From: Desulfovibrio sp.
GTDB taxonomy: Bacteria > Desulfobacterota > Desulfovibrionia > Desulfovibrionales > Desulfovibrionaceae
Length of the DNA stretch: 64,000 nucleotides
Direction: 5' to 3'
NCBI GenBank assembly: GCA_031271265.1
Contig: JAISWB010000028.1
Span: 87,942-151,941 of the forward strand
Position numbers and translations under genes: made by a program. This document shows, in pieces, positions 52,583-63,866 of the stretch. A model generated the notes under the pieces. It was not told the origin of the DNA. It was given only the letters and a program-made list of their open reading frames with translations, and made no database searches. Each line of letters begins with the position of its first letter. Position 1 is the stretch's first letter.

Positions 52583-53727
52583 GGTACAAGTCCGGCGTCT
52601 ATGGCGTCGAAGACCAGTTTGTTGCCTTCTGCGGTAAAATGCATGTCGCCCCGAATGTAGCAGCGTTGCACGGCAGGGAGCAGGCCGAGTTGCTCGACTT
52701 GGTCAAAGAACAGCCTGTTGGCGTCGATGAAGCCGGCGCAGTGTTCTCGGGCGCAAAAGTCCCGCCACAGGGTCATGCCGAGGTGGTCGGGCTTGTCGTG
52801 CGCGAGTTGGTCCGGCCAAGGATAAACGACAATGGTCATGCGTATGTTGTGCTCGTCCAGCAACCGCTTGAGTTTACCCATGGACTCCAGGGCCTGGGCT
52901 ATGCCGCCCGCAACGCCTGCCGTGCCGTGGCCGTCGGCTTCCGGATCATAGGTCCAGGCCGATCGCGGATAGTATATGTCCACGCCCGGCGTGTCTTTTT
53001 TTGGAAAATAATATTGCCGCAGCCGTTTGACCAGAAAATTGGTCAAGCGGAACGTGTCGCCCAGTGTATCCCGAATTTTGTAGACCAATTTACGCGCATC
53101 ACCGATGGTTTTGTCCTTACGTTCGGGCTGATTCACTTTATTGACCACATTGCCGGTACGCGGATCAAGCATATACGCCGCGCCTTCGTCCGTGATATCC
53201 GAAATGTCGGGCAATACCACAACGTGACTGAAGGTGAATCCGTTGTCGAGCAAAAATTGCATCTTCCTGTAACAGATAGTCGGACTGTAGGTGGAAACTC
53301 CGAGATTGGCCACGGAAATTTCGGGATGTTTCTGCGCGTATCTGCCGACGAAACTGTCTTCATACGAACTGCCGATGCCTTCCGTAAAGGAGTCGCCGAT
53401 AAAGGCCAGATCATAGCTTTTGAGCGGCGTCCGGTCTTTGTCGGCGCAGGAGATCCTGAAGCCGAAGCTGTTGGTGCACATCCGCGTGGGACCGTTGCCC
53501 CAGTCGAACCAGCCGTCGACATCGGGCTTGAGGTCGTGGTGGTAGACCGGATGGGTGACGACGGTCGCCGTCGTGCCGCTGCGTAATCCTTCAATTTTGA
53601 AGTATTCCGGGCCCATGCCGAGCTTTGTCAGAACAAAGTCCGCGCCCAGGATCAGCACGGCGGCGACCGCAAGGGATATGCCTATGGATTTCACTGTCCG
53701 CAACATAGTGTGGTTGTTGCAATCCAT
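52579..53727 (-). CDS. Membrane-anchored SGNH/GDSL-like hydrolase
   Basis: This protein of about 382 residues has an N-terminal signal anchor (IGISLAVAAVLILGADFVL). The catalytic domain lies outside: the GDS block AFIGDSFTEGIGS (nucleophile Ser), a Gly/Asn-type block around VANLGVSTYSP and the final YIRGDMHFTAEGNKLV with the Asp-x-x-His pair. Such proteins cut or move acyl groups on surface sugars. In this cassette it probably works on the same glycan that the carbamoyltransferase modifies; this is inferred from gene order. Start 53727 is preferred (AGGAATTCC upstream). Confidence 0.85.
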   Translation of the reverse strand: MDCNNHTMLRTVKSIGISLAVAAVLILGADFVLTKLGMGPEYFKIEGLRSGTTATVVTHPVYHHDLKPDVDGWFDWGNGPTRMCTNSFGFRISCADKDRTPLKSYDLAFIGDSFTEGIGSSYEDSFVGRYAQKHPEISVANLGVSTYSPTICYRKMQFLLDNGFTFSHVVVLPDISDITDEGAAYMLDPRTGNVVNKVNQPERKDKTIGDARKLVYKIRDTLGDTFRLTNFLVKRLRQYYFPKKDTPGVDIYYPRSAWTYDPEADGHGTAGVAGGIAQALESMGKLKRLLDEHNIRMTIVVYPWPDQLAHDKPDHLGMTLWRDFCAREHCAGFIDANRLFFDQVEQLGLLPAVQRCYIRGDMHFTAEGNKLVFDAIDAGLVP

Positions 53728-53765
53728 AAAAGGAATTCCTGATCGACCCGTTTCGCACACGCGCG

Positions 53766-57483
<3,718 letters not shown>

Positions 57484-57829
57484 ACGGAGAACAACGAATA
57501 CTCGCGGATATACGGCGCCGCCTTGTCCGGCCTGTGCGGACCGCAAACGCGGGTGCGCGAAGGTGCGGGAAACAAGTATCGGCGCTGCATTTGTGTATGC
57601 CGGAAAAAGCGCCCTGCCGCAAGGGACAAGTGTACACGGGTACAGCGCGCGTTTTGCCGTCGTCATGTCGACCGGCTCGGCTTTGCCGCAAGGAAGACGC
57701 GGAAACCGGAACAATCGTAAATCGTGGACGCGGCGGAGAGAACATCACGCGAGGGACATGGACACACTACGCGAGGGACGGAGAGAAACCCGTGTGAGGG
57801 ACGGAGAGAGCACCGGAAAGCCGTACACG
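57484..57829. other. Gene-free stretch upstream of the pfor leader
   Basis: About 345 bp without a supportable gene on either strand. Short direct repeats occur near 57758-57800 (ACGCGAGGGACATGGAC, ACGCGAGGGACGGAGAG, GTGTGAGGGACGGAGAG), three degenerate units of about 23 bp. The pfor promoter should lie here, but no clear motif was found. Confidence 0.4.
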
Positions 57830-57863
57830 AAAAAACGCCCTGCTCGTTGCCGTGCAGGGCGTT
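57830..57863 (-). terminator. Intrinsic terminator of the 65-residue orphan gene
   Basis: On the minus strand AACGCCCTGC, a 10-nt loop and GCAGGGCGTT are followed directly by TTTT. It lies 30 bp after the stop of the gene at 57893-58090 and is the best textbook terminator in the window. Confidence 0.88.
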
Positions 57864-57892
57864 TGCCGGATTTGAGGAGTAATCCGGCTGTT

Positions 57893-58090
57893 TCAGGCCC
57901 GGCCGAGGCCCGAAAGGGAGGGCGCAAGCGTCATATAGAAGTAGACGTCGGGATGCTGCGCGCCTTGCGTGCTGCCCAGAATGCCCTCCTTGTCGCGCCC
58001 GCGCAAGGGATCACGGAAATTGAGGGTTCCGGAAAAATCGCTGTACCAAAAAAGAGCTTCCGTGCTGTTGATGAGTGCGGCTTCGGTCAT
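57893..58090 (-). CDS. Small orphan protein of 65 residues
   Basis: The protein reads MTEAALINSTEALFWYSDFS, continues with a polar Arg/Asp/Lys-rich middle (PLRGRDKEGILG) and ends with DVYFYMTLAPSLSGLG. A perfect AAGGAG lies 7 bp before the ATG, and an intrinsic terminator follows 30 bp after the stop. This is therefore a well-formed transcription unit despite its size. There are no transmembrane segments, cysteines or known motif, and no relatives are recognised by eye. An exact-period 35-bp repeat lies just upstream. Possible roles (small regulator, peptide precursor, toxin) are open. Confidence 0.7.
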   Translation of the reverse strand: MTEAALINSTEALFWYSDFSGTLNFRDPLRGRDKEGILGSTQGAQHPDVYFYMTLAPSLSGLGRA

Positions 58091-58110
58091 GATATTCTCC
58101 TTATACAGGT

Positions 58111-58215
58111 TCGTTTCGGGCTTGTGCGCCCGCCGTTGTGTACTTTCGTTTCGGTCTTGTGTACCCGTCGTTGTGGATACCGGCTTCGAGCTTGTGTACA
58201 CATCGCTCAGTTACA
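58111..58215 (-). repeat. Three 35-bp tandem units upstream of the orphan gene
   Basis: CTTGTG recurs at 58121, 58156 and 58191, an exact 35-bp period, each preceded by TTCG(G/A)-type and followed by a CG(C/T)CGTTGTG-like segment. The units lie 20-125 bp upstream of the start codon, where operators would be expected. Confidence 0.75.
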
Positions 58216-58395
58216 CTCTTCATAATGCACATACTGTGCCGGCGCGTCTTTTGAAAAAACAACCTTGTATTTTCACCATGTTGCAAATATACTGTGCCGC
58301 CACGGCTCGCTTGACTCGTGAAACGGTGAAAGAAATCACCGCCCTCGAACGGCACCGCCACGGCTGTGCATTGCGTAACAGCCCGCCACAGACCC

Positions 58396-58424
58396 TTGAC
58401 ACGGGCCGGACGCTGTGGTGAAAT
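58396..58424 (+). promoter_or_regulatory. Possible promoter for the PAS-sigma54 gene
   Basis: TTGACA (58396) and TGAAAT (58419) are 17 bp apart, 256 bp before the chosen start. The -35 is perfect; the -10 matches at four of six positions. Confidence 0.4.
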
Positions 58425-58458
58425 ACGGCACCACTGCTGAAAATTTTCACCCGCTCCC

Positions 58459-58492
58459 TTCCGACGTACGGAGCCGGCCGCGGATTGAAACA
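58459..58492 (-). repeat. Solitary CRISPR-like motif
   Basis: On the minus strand GTTTCAATCCGCG is followed by GCCGGCTCCGTACGTCGG, a stem-loop of the same design as in the pfor leader (GTTTCAATCCACG, then TCCGGCTCCATTCGCCGGA). There is no neighbouring leader element or gene start on that strand, and no second copy nearby. Confidence 0.6.
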
Positions 58493-58679
58493 AACACCAT
58501 GCGGGAGGTTCGTGGAAGTGACGATGGCGGAACAGTTATCGGGGCGCGCTGTGAGGGAACAATTACCGGCATCGGGGCGCGTTGCGGCGGCAGAGCCGGC
58601 AGGCCGCGCCGCGAAAGAACAATCCCCGGCGCATGCCGCGCCGGGCCGGCCGGCGGCGCGCGCTGTGAAGGAGTCGGCG

Positions 58680-60299
58680 ATGAGTGTTGCGACAGAACCT
58701 TTACCGATGTGCCCAGAATCGGCGTGCACAGAAAGGAAGCCGGCGGAGGAGGTGGAAAGCCTGCGCAAACTGAACCGGGAATACGAGGTCATGTTCGAGT
58801 CTTCACTCGACGGACTGGTGATCACGGACGGCACGGGCAGACTGCTGCGCGTCAACCGGAGTTATCTCGGCATATCCGGCGCGAAGGAGGAGGATGTCGT
58901 CGGACGCACGGTGCAGGAACTGGCCGGTCGCGGTTTTTTTTCCGCCTCGGCCACACAGCTTGCTGTGGAAAACCGCCGCCCGGTCACGGCCGAGCAGATA
59001 TTTCAGAACGGCGCCGTGCGCACCTTGAACACCGCCAACCCCGTCTTCGACGACAAGGGGACGTTGCTGCGCATCGTGACCAATGTCCGGGACATGTCCG
59101 CCGTACACAAACTGGAAACGGAACTCAAGGAAGCCAGGGACTCGGCCGACCGCTACGCGGCCATTCTGGAAAGCATGAACCGCCGGGCGCAGCGGGAGCA
59201 TTACACGGCCGGGAGCGCCGGAATGCGCGGTGTCTTCCGCCGCGCTCTGGAGTACGCCTCGACTGCCGCGCCGGTGCTGATTACCGGGGAATCGGGCACA
59301 GGCAAGGAAGTGGCTGCGGATTTCATGCACACGCACAGTCCGCGCCGCGCCAAGCCCTTGTTGAAGATCAACTGCGGGGCCATTCCGGAGCAACTGCTGG
59401 AGGCCGAGCTTTTCGGATACGAAGGCGGCGCTTTTACCGGCGCGCGCAAGCAGGGGCGCATCGGGCTTTTTGAAGCGGCGAACGAGGGCACCGTGTTTCT
59501 GGACGAAGTCGGGGAACTGCCGCAGCCCCTGCAGGTCAAGCTGTTGCGCTTCGTGCAGGACAAGGAATTTTATCGCCTGGGCGGCAACCGCCTGATCACG
59601 GTGGACGTGCGCATCACGGCAGCCACCAACCGTTCGCTTGAGGAGATGGTGGCGCAGCGCAGCTTCCGCGCCGACCTGTTTTACCGTCTCAACGTCCTTT
59701 CCCTGTGCATTCCTCCCCTGCGCAAGCGGAGTGAGGATATTGTGCCGCTCGCGCATTTTTTCCTGAAACGCTTCAACTCCCGCTACGGACGGGAAAAAGC
59801 GCTCTCTCCGCAAGTCTGCGCCGTCTTCGAGCACTATGCCTGGCCCGGCAACATCCGCGAACTGGAAAACCTGCTGGAGCGGCTGAGCATCATCAACACC
59901 GGCCCGGTCATTCTGCCGGAGCATCTGCCGCGCCGCATGGCCGGAGAGTCGGAGGCCGTTCGCCGGGCCGCCGTCCCCTACCGTGAAGCGCGGGAAAGCT
60001 TCGAAAAAGACTACTGGAGCAAGGCGCTCAAACGCTATGCGTCGTACAGGGAAGCGGCCGCCGCGCTGGGCGTGGACCATTCCACCATCGTGAAGAAGGC
60101 GGCGCGCTACGGGATCAGGCAACCCTTCAGGGCTGACGATGCTCCTTCAGCCGACGCCGGTGCGGCTGCGCCGTTCAACGGAGTCGCACATCCCTTCAGG
60201 GCTGACGATGCCCATGCAGTTGATTCCTATGCGGCTGAGCAGTTCAACGGAACCGAACAACCCTCCGGGGCGGATGATGCGGCCGCGCCGACAGGATAA
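58680..60299 (+). CDS. PAS-domain sigma-54 transcriptional activator
   Basis: The 539-residue activator has a PAS sensor at about 25-145 (YEVMFESSLDGLVITDGTG), a short coiled linker and an AAA+ domain at about 165-400 (ITGESGTGKEVAADF, GAFTGARKQGRIGLFEAA, GTVFLDEVGEL). A C-terminal helix-turn-helix follows (YREAAAALGVDHSTIVKKA) of TyrR/Fis type, and a repetitive tail of about 55 residues ends the chain. The contact loop is consensus GAFTGA. The ATG at 58680 is chosen because GAAGGAG lies 6 bp upstream; the frame is open further up but encodes only degenerate repeats (GRAVREQ, GRAAKEQ, ARAVKES). Its ubiA neighbour starts 74 bp later. Confidence 0.88.
   Translation: MSVATEPLPMCPESACTERKPAEEVESLRKLNREYEVMFESSLDGLVITDGTGRLLRVNRSYLGISGAKEEDVVGRTVQELAGRGFFSASATQLAVENRRPVTAEQIFQNGAVRTLNTANPVFDDKGTLLRIVTNVRDMSAVHKLETELKEARDSADRYAAILESMNRRAQREHYTAGSAGMRGVFRRALEYASTAAPVLITGESGTGKEVAADFMHTHSPRRAKPLLKINCGAIPEQLLEAELFGYEGGAFTGARKQGRIGLFEAANEGTVFLDEVGELPQPLQVKLLRFVQDKEFYRLGGNRLITVDVRITAATNRSLEEMVAQRSFRADLFYRLNVLSLCIPPLRKRSEDIVPLAHFFLKRFNSRYGREKALSPQVCAVFEHYAWPGNIRELENLLERLSIINTGPVILPEHLPRRMAGESEAVRRAAVPYREARESFEKDYWSKALKRYASYREAAAALGVDHSTIVKKAARYGIRQPFRADDAPSADAGAAAPFNGVAHPFRADDAHAVDSYAAEQFNGTEQPSGADDAAAPTG
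60122..60290 (+). repeat. 69-bp tandem repeat encoding the C-terminal tail
   Basis: There are two full units and a partial third. Each begins CCCTTCAGGGCTGACGATGC and contains GCGGCTG and GTTCAACGGA. They encode PFRADDA...AAxPFNG twice and a decayed PSGADDAA. Beyond the helix-turn-helix this tail has no counterpart in the family. Confidence 0.85.
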
Positions 60300-60412
60300 A
60301 GCATGACTCTCGATCATCTCCGCGGGTTGCGGCCGTGCCGGAATCGCAGGCCCGCGCGGCAACAGGATACGCCATGAGGCACGATCATCCCCGGCACAGG
60401 CCGTTCACAGCA
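60291..60412 (+). repeat. Duplicated start region of ubiA
   Basis: The stretch from 60291 (ACAGGATAAAGCATGACT, CGATCATCTCCG, GCGGCCGT) matches that from 60362 (ACAGGATACGCCATGAGG, CGATCATCCCCGG, AGGCCGT). Both contain a ribosome-binding AGGAT and an ATG, 71 bp apart. Confidence 0.85.
60303..60377 (+). CDS. 24-codon upstream reading frame overlapping the ubiA start
   Basis: The upstream copy of the duplicated start region opens a frame MTLDHLRGLRPCRNRRPARQ ending QDTP. Its TGA overlaps the ubiA ATG (ATGA). It has the same AGGAT Shine-Dalgarno as ubiA. It may be translated and couple ribosomes into ubiA, or it may simply be a by-product of the duplication. Confidence 0.35.
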   Translation: MTLDHLRGLRPCRNRRPARQQDTP

Positions 60413-61246
60413 TTTTTCGCGTATTGCCGCATGGTCAAGATCGAGCATTCCGTGTTCGCCCTGCCTTTCGCGTATATCGGGGCTTTGCTGACCGCGCGCG
60501 GTCTGCCCGGCCCGGAAGTGCTGCTGCCCCTGACCACGGCCATGGTCTGCGTCCGTTCCTATGCGATGGCCTTCAACCGCATTGCGGACTTGCCACTGGA
60601 CCGCATCAATCCCCGCACGGCAGACAGGCCGCTGGTCACGGGGGAAATAAGCCTCCCCGGCGCGCGCCGGTTCTGCGCGGCCGCGGCCGCCGGCTTTATC
60701 GCCTCCTGCGCGGCCCTCAATTCCCTGTGCCTGACCCTGGCGTTCCCGACCCTTGTGCTTGCGGCCCTGTACAGTTACGCCAAACGCGTCACCCGGTTCT
60801 GCCATTTCCTGCTCGGCGCGGTGATCGGGCTTGCTCCCGTCGCCGGCGCGCTGGGCGTCTCGCCGGTCTTCACGCCGTCTTCGTTGCTGCTCGGTTTTGC
60901 CGTCCTCTTCTGGATCGCGGGCTTCGACATCATTTACGCATGCCTGGATCTGGACTTCGACAAAGCGCACGGGGTGCATTCCCTGCCCGCCTGTTCGGGC
61001 GTCGGCCCGGCCTTGGCCGTTTCCGCCTTCTGCCATGTGAACACGGTGCTCTTTCTTTTTCTTGCGGGACTGGAATACGGACTGAGCCTCGGCTGGTACG
61101 CCGCGCCGGCCGTCACCGCGGCTCTGTTCCTGTGGGAGCACAGCCTTGTGGGGGAGGGCAGGCTTGAGAAGGCCGGTTTGGCCTTTGCCCTGAACGGTCC
61201 CATTGCCGTGCTGCTGCTGATCGGGGCGGCCCTGGGGATCGGCTGA
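60374..61246 (+). CDS. ubiA: UbiA-family polyprenyltransferase (MqnP-like)
   Basis: The 290-residue integral membrane protein with eight or nine helices attaches a polyprenyl chain to an aromatic acid in quinone synthesis. Two Asp-rich motifs for Mg-diphosphate are visible: NRIADLPLDRINPRT near residue 75 and DLDFDKAHG near 195. In menaquinone-only anaerobes the family member next to no other ubi gene is usually MqnP of the futalosine route, the more likely identity here; sequence alone does not settle it. AGGAT precedes the ATG at 60374. The gene is probably co-transcribed with the PAS-sigma54 regulator. Confidence 0.85.
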   Translation: MRHDHPRHRPFTAFFAYCRMVKIEHSVFALPFAYIGALLTARGLPGPEVLLPLTTAMVCVRSYAMAFNRIADLPLDRINPRTADRPLVTGEISLPGARRFCAAAAAGFIASCAALNSLCLTLAFPTLVLAALYSYAKRVTRFCHFLLGAVIGLAPVAGALGVSPVFTPSSLLLGFAVLFWIAGFDIIYACLDLDFDKAHGVHSLPACSGVGPALAVSAFCHVNTVLFLFLAGLEYGLSLGWYAAPAVTAALFLWEHSLVGEGRLEKAGLAFALNGPIAVLLLIGAALGIG

Positions 61247-61322
61247 CGTGCCGGCGTATGTGGATCGGTGCAGGGTTTTCCCGGACACCGAACAGACGAA
61301 GCCGCCTGCGGAGAATTCCTTG

Positions 61323-61427
61323 ATGAACAGGGAATTGAGCATGTACGCCGCGGCTTTTCGCGAGTTCGCACGTTTTGATGCCGGGCCGGTGACGATGTCC
61401 GCGTTGTATATGCAAACAGCAGGATGA
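61323..61427 (+). CDS. Possible 34-residue small protein or gene fragment
   Basis: The frame reads MNRELSMYAAAFREFARFDA and ends MSALYMQTAG. GGAG lies 10 bp upstream. No family is recognised. It may be the stump of a gene lost when the adjacent mobile debris arrived. The rest of 61247-61510 shows nothing else. Confidence 0.3.
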   Translation: MNRELSMYAAAFREFARFDAGPVTMSALYMQTAG

Positions 61428-61510
61428 GTTTGAAACTCCCACCGCTCACGTCGGTCAACAGCCATTGGCGAGAAGTGATTCACGCGGCACCAAGACGGAC
61501 AAATTACGAG

Positions 61511-61648
61511 AGTGGTGACCTATGTATAGACTGATATATGGTAACTATATGAAATATTAAGTTTTTCCCGGTGCAGATTCGTAATGGAAAATTTTACTTA
61601 TAACACGGCTGTTTTATTAACTTTTCATCGTGTATCTCTATATTTTGC
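61511..61648. repeat. AT-rich 138-bp direct repeat, left copy
   Basis: It begins AGTGGTGACCTATGTATAG and ends TATCTCTATATTTTGCT. It matches 63862-64000 over its whole length with about 80 percent identity (CCTATGTATAG, TATTAAG, GGTGCAGATTCG, AAAATTTTAC/AAAGTTTTAC, TTAACTTTTCAT). Its AT content is far above that of the rest of the window, indicating foreign origin. Confidence 0.88.
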
Positions 61649-61762
61649 TGCACACTCTTGGATTTTTATCTGATAACGTGTGAAGGCGTGCGATAATGGC
61701 TGTGGTCCGTTTTCCAGACCAATACTCCTGAGCGAGGCAACGCGTTATAATTTGCCTCAGGT

Positions 61763-63139
61763 TCATTTCAAAACCTCCCAATGACCGCCCTTTTTCGGTC
61801 CGGTATGCCGCAAGCGGCCTTCTGTGCGCAAATTTCTGGCAACGAGTTCAATGGCGGCAACGCTCTTCCCAAGCGTTGAGGCGGCTGCGGATAAAGAAAG
61901 GGTGGGTTGCTCGCGCAAAAGTTCCAGGAGTCGATCCGGCGTTTTTACCCTAGTTTTTACCCTAGTTTCTACCCTAGTTTCTGACGGCGTTTTTTCCTCT
62001 GCACCCGTCCGCGTTCCCGCCATAAGTTGTAAGTATTCGTCAGAAAAAGCAAATTCCGTCAGCAGGTCGCTTCCGCTGAAACGCAAACGCGGCGGGGGCG
62101 TTCCGGCCTCCCGGCAGGCTTCAAAAATGCGCTCAATGCCCCGGCCCCATGCTTCAATTCCCCCGGCGCGGAAAAAGGTATTGGCAATGTCCGGGTTGAG
62201 CGGTCTTGAATTGTGCGGAGCAAGCAGATCACTCTCCGTCCAGCCCTCCGGCAGGGTGGCCGGGTTCCAGATCATCAGCTTGTGATCATAGACGCGGATT
62301 TGGATCGGCGCGGGGATCATGTAGTCGCGATGGATCAGGGCGTTGAGCAAGGCTTCGCGCAAGGCCGGGCGCGGCACGGGGTAGCGCTCCACGCGCACAA
62401 TATCCTCATAGCGGATGGATGCCTTGAGGTACTTGAAAAACAGAATTTCCAGAGTTTTCTGCGCCTGGGTGAAGAGATCGCCGTTCACCTCGTCGTGGTA
62501 GGCAATTTCTGATTCTGACTGGAAAAAGCCGATTTTGACAAAAGCGCCGGTAACAAAACGCAGAGGGTCGGGGTGAAAAAGCAAAGCTGCTGCCCGTTTG
62601 AGGTAACGGCCTTCCATGAGCTTGAGTTTGTCCAGAAGTTCGGCATCCGGTTCGGCAAGGGCCGAGGCGTCCAACCGCCCGCTGGTCCGGGCCAGAGCAC
62701 GGAACTGTGCAAACGCCTGGGGCGAGAGGTCCGCCGCATTGAGTCCGGGCAGAGGGGAACCGTCCCAGGTGCGCCCGAAGCGGCGTAACAAAAAACGATC
62801 CAGAGCCGCGCCCTTGATTTCCTGCAAGGTGCTGCCGCTACGCTGGTAATAACGGCCGCGATAGCTGATGGGGTTGGGGTAGGCGGGAACGCCAATTTCC
62901 AGATATTCCTTGCCGCCGTCTTCGCGCAGATTTACTTCGGCCATGATGCCCAGCAGATCCCGGAACTTGTTGGGCAATTCCTCAAGTAAAAATCGCGCGT
63001 TGGGCAGGCCGACGAGCTTGCCCCTGTCATCCCGGCCAATGACCAGGGTACCGCCCTCGGCGTTTGCAAAACCGCACACCCACTTCAGGTGGTCGTCACG
63101 CCAGGATGATTTCCATTCAAGGGTTTGGGATTCAGGCAT
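61763..63139 (-). CDS. AlbA_2/RecG-like ATP-binding transcription regulator
   Basis: The 458-residue protein has an N-terminal AlbA_2 (Schlafen-like) domain at 1-125 (LEWKSSWRDDHLKWVCGFANAEGGTLVIG, long block positions 7-35). A GHKL-type ATPase domain follows at about 255-370 (ALREALLNALIHRDY, AGGIEAWGRGIERIFE), then a linker ETRVETRVKTRVKTP and a winged helix (about 405-458, ending GPKKGGHWEVLK). Such proteins are common cargo of mobile elements and may control host or element genes; some are linked to defence. The linker is encoded by four 12-bp tandem units (TTTTTACCCTAG-like, minus strand). It lies between the AT-rich repeats, downstream of a broken relaxase. Confidence 0.85.
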   Translation of the reverse strand: MPESQTLEWKSSWRDDHLKWVCGFANAEGGTLVIGRDDRGKLVGLPNARFLLEELPNKFRDLLGIMAEVNLREDGGKEYLEIGVPAYPNPISYRGRYYQRSGSTLQEIKGAALDRFLLRRFGRTWDGSPLPGLNAADLSPQAFAQFRALARTSGRLDASALAEPDAELLDKLKLMEGRYLKRAAALLFHPDPLRFVTGAFVKIGFFQSESEIAYHDEVNGDLFTQAQKTLEILFFKYLKASIRYEDIVRVERYPVPRPALREALLNALIHRDYMIPAPIQIRVYDHKLMIWNPATLPEGWTESDLLAPHNSRPLNPDIANTFFRAGGIEAWGRGIERIFEACREAGTPPPRLRFSGSDLLTEFAFSDEYLQLMAGTRTGAEEKTPSETRVETRVKTRVKTPDRLLELLREQPTLSLSAAASTLGKSVAAIELVARNLRTEGRLRHTGPKKGGHWEVLK

Positions 63140-63219
63140 GGGGTTCGTCCAGATTCTTGTCCGCCCACAGCAATTTCATTCTGTACTGCGCCTTGCCGCA
63201 ATTTTTACATAAGCGGCAC

Positions 63220-63866
63220 CTATCGCTGCCACAATTTTTTCAGCAGCTCCGGCCATAATTGGGAATTTTTGATAAGGGCATGGCCGCGTTCCTGGGCAAT
63301 GCATTGGGCGGATTTAGCGCCAGTGGCGCATTCAAAGTCCGGGGCCGGGGCCTTGGGCTTCGGGCCGGTTTTCTCTTTGCTCCGCACGACCTCGCCGGAC
63401 CATTCACGATATAGCGGGCATTGGCTTCCGGCGTCCAGCCCTGCCGGTGCTCCTCCAAGGCCAAGATTTTGTGGGCAGCTTCAATGTCAAAGCCGTTGTT
63501 GGGGTCAACGACTTTCATTGTCACGGGGTGCATCCGGTTCATCGCGATGTGGACGTGGTAGTTCTCGGTATTCCAATGGAGGCCATACACGGTCTGGCAA
63601 CCTTGCAGGCCCATTTCCCGCAGGAAAATATCCACCAGTTCGTAAACCTGAGCGGCTGCGGGCTGCTCATTCTCCCGCCAGGAAAACACAAAATGGCTGA
63701 CCGGCATTTTACTGTGTACGGTTTCCGTGGCCAGGGAGATCATTTCCTTTTTCTGGCTGCCGTGTGTACCGGTCAGAAAATTCAGACCGCCTGAGTGCTC
63801 AATCTTTTCCGCCGGGTTCGTATTGTGGGGCTGACGAATGTAGTCCACAAGATCAGAGAGGAGTGA
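63220..63866 (-). pseudogene. Broken MobA/TraI-type relaxase
   Basis: The minus-strand frame from about 63866 encodes a mobilisation relaxase core: VSHFVFSWRENEQP, then YGLHWNTENYHVHIAMNRMH, in which HxH is the metal-binding pair, and EAHKILALEEHR-like helices. Near 63405 the frame shifts; the next frame continues WSGEVVRSKEKTGPKPKAPA and ECATGAKSAQ until a stop at 63220. After another shift the sequence still resembles relaxase (KKLAAIGAAYVKIAARR). At the 5' side homology starts abruptly at SSLLSDLVDYI, where the AT-rich repeat ends, so the true N-terminus has been lost. It is the remains of a mobilisable plasmid or integrative element. Confidence 0.8.

Noticed and set aside
58485..58679. 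Extension of the PAS-sigma54 activator by 65 codons
   Set aside because: The extension consists of degenerate copies of the start region; the best Shine-Dalgarno (GAAGGAG) is directly before 58680.
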